Source of the DNA: Deroplatys truncata
Lineage: Eukaryota > Arthropoda > Insecta > Mantodea > Mantidae
Assembly: GCA_030765065.1 (NCBI GenBank)
Contig: CM060975.1
Coordinates: 259,231,816 to 259,295,815 of the forward strand
Direction of reading: 5' to 3'
Length of the DNA: 64,000 nucleotides
Part shown: piece by piece, positions 57,500-64,000 of the stretch
Position numbering within the stretch: position 1 is the first letter of the stretch
How the letters are laid out: each line of letters starts with the position of its first letter
Notes under the pieces: model-generated
What the model saw: the letters and a program-made list of their open reading frames with translations, nothing else
Databases searched by the model: none
What the model was told of the DNA's origin: nothing
Translations under genes and position numbers: made by a program

Positions 57500-58930
57500 C
57501 TCTCATAACTTCTGTAACATGTACCTGCTCGTTGCAGCTCGTCTTCAGTTTTACTTATAATTATCTGGTCATCCGCAAATAGCATCGTCCAAACCGTAAA
57601 ATTTGGTGCAATAGAAATGCCTCCATTAATTTTAAACATTCATTCTCTAATCAGATCGTTCTAAATAAATTAAAAACATAGTAGGAGACAAACTACAACC
57701 CTGCCTTACACCTTGGTTTATGTATTCATGTACTATATCCTCCATTTCCAAAATGTAGGCTGATTATTGTATCCTTATATATACATTTTAATGCTTTTAT
57801 TAAATGATTCGGATATCCTCTTCGAGTCATGATTTCCCATAGTTTTTTTCCTGCTTACACGTTGAAAACGCTTTTTCGTGGTCAATTAAAGCTATATGAG
57901 TTTCGAGGTTAAATTACACTCTTTTTTACTTTCGTACTACGTACAGTAAGTAGGGGAAGTATTGTATTCCACCCAAAAATTCGATACCGAGATTTCACCA
58001 GAAATATATGTTTTGAGACCCCCCGAATCCAAAAATAAAGCATTTTTGGAAACATGTCCTTGTGTGTGTGTCTGTCTGTGAACAGCATAACTCAGAAACG
58101 AACAGTCGGATAAACACCAAACTTGGTATTTAGGTTCAGTATCTTCCAGAGATGCGACACGAAGGTTTTCAAGAAAATTCCCCCACCCCAGATTACCCTT
58201 TACATGGAACATTTTTCGAAAAGTTTAATTTTTTCAAAAATGGCTCTAACGACTTTGACTAAAATATCATATGTTTAAGATATTTTCATGACAAATAAAA
58301 TGTATATCTTGAATTTTCTGGGAATGTCTCCAAAAGTATTCTTCATTGTGAACGACTTTTGCATAACTGGTAAACCATAAGAGATAGACAAAATTTTACT
58401 ACACAAAAAAATGTAGATCGCGTTAAAATACACAATTTATGTCATTTACATTTTTTTTTGTTGAGTGAACCATTTTCGAGATATTGCTTGTTATTCCCTT
58501 AAATTTTTCATTACTTATTTTGTAAAATTGGAATTCGTTATTCATTTTTTGTGTTGGATATGCAAAGGGAACTTAACTGTAAAAGTGGCATCCGTACAGG
58601 ATCGTCCCTCTCTAAAACTGTTTTGATCTTCTAATAATAAAACGTTGTGTAATGGTTCGCAATCTTTTACTTAATATTCTTGCATATATTTTATATCCTG
58701 TATTTAAAATACTTACGTACCTATATTTTTCACATCGGTTTCTAACGCCTATTTAAATACGGACATAGCTTGTGCATTTGACCAGATCTTGGAATCTGAC
58801 ATCCATTCCAGCAATTACTAATTAGATTCAGAAGTCTCTGATTTAATACCGGTCCATCATATTTCCATAGTTCTGCATTTATTCCCTCTTCTCCTGTAGC
58901 CTTCCTGTTCTTCATTTCTTTAAATGCTGT
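57500..58930 (-). pseudogene. LINE-2 reverse transcriptase remnant
   Basis: The upstream part has EELETAFKEMKNRKATGEEG and INAELWKYDG (about 58945-58850), the start of a LINE RT domain, then SCTDATFTVK (about 58600). RepA interrupts here. After it come NLETHIALIDHEKAFS (about 57910-57865), QGVRQGCSLSPTMF-type sequence (about 57720-57680) and the catalytic box MLFADDQIIISKTEDELQ (about 57590-57535). FADD replaces the more common YADD, which is normal in some LINEs. Frameshifts are frequent. Confidence 0.85.
57927..58571 (-). repeat. RepA copy inserted in LINE-2
   Basis: Reverse orientation, from TACTTTCGTACTACGTACAG to TTGGATATGCAAAGGGAA. The last ~270 bp of the element are missing. It sits inside the LINE-2 RT domain between SCTDATFTVK and NLETHIALIDHEKAF. 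The open frame 57937-58212 resembles the one in RepA copy 1. Confidence 0.88.
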
Positions 58931-59399
58931 TTCTAATTCCTCTGAAGGCAATGTAGTCTACATTTCTATAAATAAGTTCATCGTTTTCTTCTTCTTCTTC
59001 CAGGGAATTATTAGGCCACAAGCCTTTGTAACACTGTATCCATTGTTTTTCTCTGATTACATTTATATTTCCTACATATCTTTCTTCACTATCCAGATGC
59101 TTAATCATTTTATAACCCATCATTTGTCTCCCATGTATATCATCTTCGCAGTGCTAATAAATCTGTCCCAGGACTCTTGGTGAGCTTTCCTTACAATAGT
59201 TTTTGCTTCATCCCCTCCCCTGTATATCTCCTTTGCTTCATAAATTTGTTGTTGTAATACTTGTAAATGAGGTAATTTCTTATCTCCTATTGCATTTGCA
59301 ATTTCCTCATTCCCTATCCTTAAACCTTTTTTCTTACGATATTTTCTTTGTTTTTCCCCAACGCTTCATTATCTATATTATTACGGCTGGTATAATATT

Positions 59400-60310
59400 A
59401 TTGCATTCCTATTAACATCTTGGCTTATTTTTTGTTTTTGTAAATACGCAGATAACCTTTTTATATAAAGGTTTTACACTCTCTTCTTATAATAGGTACT
59501 TAAAAACTTCTTCATTGCTCCTTTCATGACTTTTCATTTTCTTCCATTTTGTTAAAAGATGTATCTTAGATATTAACAAATAGTAATCGTCGATACAGTA
59601 CTTCCCGATAGACTCTTACATCTTTTACTTGTGATGACAAGTTTTTGTTCGTAATAGCATAATTATCTTCATCCACAAGTAAACCTATGCATGTCTTTTT
59701 TTCTAATGAAAGTATTTGTTATCCTTAATCTGTTAAATGTTTCAAACTGTCTCAACTTTTCTCCACTGTCATTTGAAATATCTTCGCCAAATGTACCTAC
59801 GACGTCTTTAATTGGTGTTTTACCTACTGGGCGTTCAAATCTCCAGATATTATAAGTTAGTCACTTTTGATATATTTACTAACTTCTTTATTTAACTCTT
59901 CATAGAATTTGACGCTCTCTTCCCTGTTTGCCCTCTTCAGGAACATATAATCCAAGTACGGTCAAATAGCTTCTAGGTTATATTTTAAATCTGACAGTTA
60001 CTATTGTCATTTTCATAAGTGCAAAAGTCTATCTTATTAGACCACTTATCAATAATTACTGCGACTCCACTAGCTGTTCTTTGTTGTTTATTAACTCCAC
60101 TATAAATAAGGTGTAGTCTCCTATGTGTTGGCTTCATTTAAATTTCTTTTTTGTTTCTGTTAGAACCACTACATTTGAGTTTCTTTCCTCTAGTTCTTTA
60201 ATAAGAACTTTCCTGATTAGATTCCACGTTCCCAAGAGCAGTTTGTCCCATATTCCAAAGTCGTTATCCTTTTTCTTGCCAAATCGTCTTATACCCGGCT
60301 CATTTTAATT
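59400..60310 (-). pseudogene. LINE-2 endonuclease domain remnant
   Basis: Apurinic-endonuclease-like domain, which nicks target DNA to prime reverse transcription. Minus-strand phrases in order are GTWNLIRKVLIKELEERNSN (about 60210-60155), VVVLTETKKKF, VLGLYVPEEGK (about 59965) and, in shifted frames, the ISGDLNA-type block near 59860-59825. Stops and frameshifts occur every 30-60 codons. The order and spacing match the N-terminal domain of insect LINE ORF2 proteins. Confidence 0.78.
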
Positions 60311-60503
60311 AAGCTTTTTAGTAACAAAATCTTGCTTAATAGGGTTACAAGCCTAATGCAAGCAGTCTGGTAGTGGGATTGCCTCCAAACTTGCAGGGAT
60401 TTTAAATTGAGGTTTTCTGCTCTAGACAAGCTGCCTTCATTGAGTTATCCAGCTGATTATTCTTTTCAGTAGCTTCATACAATGCCAGCGTTGTTCACAG
60501 ATG

Positions 60504-60800
60504 TATAGAGTGGCTATTGTCAAGTGGGAATGAACAATGTCAGTCTTGTTTATAAATGTAGAGTGCTCATCATATATGAGGAAGCCCAAAGGAATGCAAG
60601 AGAGACTCACCGCTTCTATCAACAACGTCATCCCAGCAGGTGTCACTCAGCCCACATCATGTTTCGGCGTTTAAGTGAGATAGGCAGCTTACGTCCTATC
60701 AAACACCCCTATGGACATCCTCGGGTACGCTGGACACAGATTTTGAATTCTTTCCGAGAATTCTACATCAGGGATGCATAAAGTGTATCGAAGTTGGCAG
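60504..60800 (+). pseudogene. DUF4817-like transposon HTH fragment
   Basis: RVLIIYEEAQRNARETHRFY, then QQRHPSRCHSAHIMFRRLSE and IGSLRP, match the N-terminal helix-turn-helix pattern (Y-E-A-N-A-E-R-Y-R-P-F-L-G-S) annotated as DUF4817 in arthropod Tc1/mariner-like elements. A frameshift after HPYGHP turns the following EEEILNxVEENPS-type segment into FEILSENSTSG-like fragments. The catalytic part is absent. Confidence 0.7.
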
Positions 60801-61508
60801 CAGCCATTTTGAGAACCTTCAATAGTCGATTAAAATGTTATCTGATTACTAACAGCACTCCAGAATTCTTTTTTACTTTTCTTCTATCTTTTGTGATTTG
60901 TACTGCCTATGTCCTCATCCATATTTCGGAGACCTTATCACGTAAACAAAGAGTTTCTGGAATTGGGTTTATTAACAAAATATGATCACATGGTAATCAT
61001 CACATGGTAGCAAGCCTTGTAACATTTATTTACACTCCGTGTTAATGAAGATTGGGCATGTTTTACGACAGTTACACCATACACCCACACCAAATTTCAT
61101 TTATGTGTAATTTTGATTCCACCAAAACTATTCACCCATGTATAATTAATTACACTTAAGCATCCACTCTTCTGCCTCCACGTGCATCCATTCATCCGGT
61201 CAGGTTATCCGACCAGTATACTTAACCCCTTTTCATTCATGACCCAACACCCACTCAGCCCACTTGACACCTGCTGTTCATATATCTAAGCGTCCATACG
61301 TAAATTCACATATGCAACCACTTCGTGCATTCATTTATCAATGGATTCGTTTTGCCCTTCCAGTCAAGTACCTCTGTTTCCGTCATAGCCGCACCAATGT
61401 TCTAGAATACTCGCTCCATAATCGGCCGAACAGTCAGGATATCAGCCAGCTTGTAAGGGTATTCTGTCTTCGATTAAAATGAATATAATCCTTTTCGGCG
61501 ACTAGTTT
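60801..61508. other. Unannotated stretch
   Basis: No gene. The segment 61130-61320 is rich in CATCCA/CACCCA-like words and may be a degraded minisatellite. Confidence 0.35.
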
Positions 61509-61658
61509 TACTTTCTCTACTACGTATAGTAAGTAGGGGAAGTATTGTATTCCACCCAAAAATTCGATACCGAGATTTCACCAGAAATACATGTTTTGAG
61601 ACCCCCTGAACCAAAAAAAAGCATTTTTGGAAACATGTCCGTTTGTGTGTGTCTGTCT

Positions 61659-61699
<41 letters not shown>

Positions 61700-62443
61700 T
61701 GTCTGTGAACAGCATAACTCAGAAACGAACAGTCGGATAAACACCAAACTTGGTATTTAGGTTCAGTATCTTCCAAGGATGCGACACGAAGGTTTTCAAG
61801 AAAATCCCCTCTCCCCAGATTACCCTTTACATGGAATATTTTTCGAAAATTTTAATTTTCTCAAAAATGGCTAACGATTGTGATTAAAATATCATATGTT
61901 TAAAATATTTTGATGACAAATAAAATGTATATCTTGAATTTTCTGGGAATGTCTCCAAAAGTGTTCTTCATTGTGAACGACTTTTACATAACTGGTAAAC
62001 CATAAGAGATAGACAAAATTTTACTACACAAAAAATGTAGATCGCGTTGAAATACACAATTTATGTCATATACATTTTTGTTGTTGAGTGAACCATTTTC
62101 GAGATATTGCTTGTTATTCCCTTAAATTTTTCGATACTTATTTTCTCAAATGGGAATTCGTTATTCATTTTTTTGTCTTGGATATGCAAAGAGTATTAAT
62201 CTGTGGGAAAGGGAATGGTGCTGCACCTAGCAACCAGCTATTAAGAGATATGTATGTGCTTAAAGGCTACTGTATTTCCAAATTGCCCTTGTAAATATAT
62301 TATCCCCTTACATCTACAAGAAAATTAGCAATAAGACTCTGCAAATGTTTATCTCGATTAACATGAAGTAGATGGAGAATAAGCGTTTGTAAAAATAGTT
62401 TGTACAAGAGTAGAGAAAGTCATGTGAGTGTAACACATCAGAT
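61509..62443 (-). repeat. RepA copy, full length
   Basis: Reverse orientation, from TTACTTTCTCTACTACGTAT to GTGAGTGTAACACATCAGA. It is the longest copy, with a (GT)n expansion at 61660-61698 in the slot. It retains the CACAGATTAATAC-type segment (reverse, near 62193-62210). Confidence 0.92.
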
Positions 62444-62880
62444 TTTTATCATATAAAACGCAATCAGTGAACACGAGTTATTCACTGTAGTCTGTGCATT
62501 AGGCACTTCAACGAGATTAACGTACCGTATAATAATTTTGACACGTTATGCACATTTAGGGTAAAGAATATGCTTTAACTTAATGTATAGTAAAACTGAA
62601 AGCCATGATTCATAAAGATTTTAGGCAGCTTTAATTCTTAAATAATGTGCTGAAAACTGTTTATGAAAGTATTAGAGAGGTTGCTCAGGAAAAATGAAAC
62701 ATGCTGAATTCGTAATAATTGCATCTATTTGCTGCTAGTTCATGCAAAGCTGTAATTTAAGGATTGTATACCAGTCATCCATTTGTATCATCTCGTCTGC
62801 AACCCGTTCCCGCGTGTCCCCGTCAAATATTAATTTCACACAAGACAGTGCAAATGACTCCATGAATTCTTATCGAATCC
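62444..62880. other. Unannotated AT-rich stretch
   Basis: No recognisable feature. Confidence 0.4.
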
Positions 62881-63260
62881 CATTCAATCTAATCCAGTAA
62901 CATACAATCTTAACGCAACCCAGTACCACCAAATCTTTACAAACTAATCCAATCCAAATTAATCACATCCAATCTAAACCAGTAACATCCAAGCTAATCC
63001 ACTCCCAATGAATCCAACCCAATCTAGTCCAATCCCATACCATCCAATTAGTCGAATCCATTCAATCCCATAGAATCTAATGCAGTTACATCCATCACAT
63101 TCAGTCCCAAGGAATCATATCCATCCCAACCCAATCTCGTTAAATCGAATCATTAATTTTCCTGGTAGCAATAAAATATAACTTGTCTTTTCGAATCCCT
63201 GAAAGCCCATCTTGTGTAATCTAGTCCCATCCAGTCCGAAACTATGAAATTTAATCCAAC
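62876..63260. repeat. Degenerate AATCC-type satellite
   Basis: Dense recurrence of AATCC, AATCT, CATCC and AATCCAATCC words with a five- or ten-base rhythm (for example AACTAATCCAATCCAAATTA). Many substitutions indicate an old, unhomogenised array. G is scarce on the plus strand. Confidence 0.75.
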
Positions 63261-63889
63261 TATCCATTTATCTGTGCAATCCTCTACGCGACCGTGCTTC
63301 AGTTTATGCTCTAAACGAAAGTCGTTTAGACTACGGAATATGATAGTGTTGGAGGGAGCATGTTACGTACGCATAGCGTGTCGCGTCGCACGGTGAACGT
63401 CTGATATTCCGCCCTGAATCAATAGACGTTCCACATCTGGCTTCCATACCTGCTATACAATTCGCAGATAAACGCTGCTTATCGCCAACCTCCAGGTTAC
63501 CTATATCAACCACTCTTTGTTACTGCACACCTTTGTTTTGCGCTTGTCCTCGTGGCGCAAAGCTAATGCCAGGACATCCACTTATTTTCCAACAGTGAAA
63601 CATAGCAACGTGCATTTTTTTTTACTGTCGATCAAAGCATAGGATGCTGACGTATATACCACGGCAAACATATTACAGTTCGATTATTTTATAACTGTGA
63701 TTCTTCTGTTTCGTTCAAAGTTCCTCCGATGCTGTTCGACACAAAATAGAGAAATCAGTGCTTAAAAAGGAAAACTCCTTCGGCTTTTTGTATTATGGTG
63801 CATTATAATCCACGTAAATGAACTGACAGTAAAAATTAGCGGAATGCAGCCTCGAAATTAATTTTTATTAAAGATCACGCAGTATAGAA
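63261..63889. other. Unannotated stretch
   Basis: No repeat is recognised and GC content is moderate around 63280-63560. The minus-strand open frame 63331-63513 has no known motif. This is one of the few segments that could be single-copy host sequence. Confidence 0.35.
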
Positions 63890-64000
63890 AAAATCTTATA
63901 CATTCACATGATTCTCTACCCTCTATTCTCACTAAAGCTTATTTTTATATCTACCACATTTAATCCAAATAAACCAATGTAAAAATATATACATTACACA
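63890..64000 (+). repeat. RepA copy, truncated by window end
   Basis: AATCTTATACATTCACATGA, TTCTCTACCCTCTATTC and TAAAGCTTATTTTTATATCT match the start of the diverged RepA subfamily. The copy continues beyond the window. Confidence 0.7.

Larger units (their letters stand above)
56886..60440 (-). mobile_element. Non-LTR retrotransposon LINE-2, interrupted by RepA
   Basis: Runs right to left: endonuclease region (about 60310-59450), linker (59160-58600), reverse transcriptase split by RepA (57927-58571), C-terminal region (57460-56940) and a 3' GAA tail read on the minus strand (56889-56935). Both LINEs in the window share RT phrasing and a GAA-type tail, so they belong to the same clade. All frames are broken. 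Confidence 0.85.

Noticed and set aside
62876..63260. Interstitial telomeric array
   Set aside because: The units are AATCC-like, not the TTAGG/CCTAA insect telomere repeat in either orientation.
63331..63513. 60-codon minus-strand frame as a host gene
   Set aside because: No recognisable motif or splice context. The region may be single-copy, but coding cannot be supported from sequence alone.

Overview
This window looks like gene-poor, AT-rich nuclear DNA from an animal, most likely an insect. The evidence is the mix of repeats: mariner (DD34D) and hAT transposons, endonuclease-bearing non-LTR retrotransposons, several tRNA-derived SINE families and abundant microsatellites. One SINE (about 9.38-9.60 kb) resembles SINEs I associate with orthopteroid and blattodean insects, so a polyneopteran host is my best guess, but this is weak inference. 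I found no convincing host protein-coding gene, no rRNA, no CRISPR array and no functional tRNA gene. Nearly every open reading frame is either chance or a transposon remnant.

The dominant component is one interspersed family, called RepA here: about 0.85-0.94 kb when complete, at least 20 copies or fragments in both orientations, covering roughly 14 kb (about 22%) of the window. A complete copy runs from TCTGATGTGTTACACTCACATGAC-like sequence to ...GTAGTAGAGAAAGTAAA. It has a subterminal inverted repeat (ACTTTCTCTAC / GTAGAGAAAGT), a variable microsatellite slot about 200 bp before one end, and no coding capacity. A young set (341, 13661, 18681, 22574, 54538, 57927, 61509) and an older diverged set (4711, 25281, 42604, 45772, 47205, 49913) are visible. 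The architecture recalls DINE/HINE-type non-autonomous Helentrons, which is a hypothesis.

Layout. 0-9 kb: RepA copies, a 378-bp tandem duplication that fused RepA and a SINE (6.0-6.8 kb), and SINE-1 at 8.5 kb. 9-14 kb: a SINE at 9.4 kb, an unidentified GC-richer block at 11.6-12.4 kb, then RepA. 14.9-16.2 kb: mariner MLE1. 18.7-23.4 kb: RepA+SINE-1, then an older mariner (MLE3) split by a SINE-1 insertion with a 16-bp target-site duplication, then RepA. 25-29.4 kb: RepA, two mariner fragments lying head to head, and a 1.5-kb CAC/CAT trinucleotide satellite. 30-37 kb: SINE-2, a 975-bp terminal-inverted-repeat element with CGATA clusters, and more RepA. 39.2-40.5 kb: mariner MLE2 with intact TIRs and TA duplication. 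41-50 kb: SINE-1, RepA, SINE-2 and SINE-3. 50.9-52 kb: a 5'-truncated LINE. 52.85-54.47 kb: a hAT element with 8-bp TSD and an internally deleted transposase. 56.1-56.8 kb: a non-autonomous hAT with a perfect 8-bp TSD. 56.9-60.4 kb: a second LINE (endonuclease plus reverse transcriptase) interrupted by RepA. 60.5 kb: a DUF4817-like transposase N-terminus. 61.5-64 kb: RepA and a degenerate AATCC-type satellite.

The nesting gives a relative order of activity: MLE3 is older than SINE-1, LINE-2 is older than the RepA copy at 57.9 kb, and the old RepA at 45.8 kb is older than the SINE-1 inside it. I did not find a previously undescribed multi-gene system. The most interesting items are the RepA family and its architecture, the dated nested insertions, the fully delimited hAT elements and the head-to-head mariner structure.
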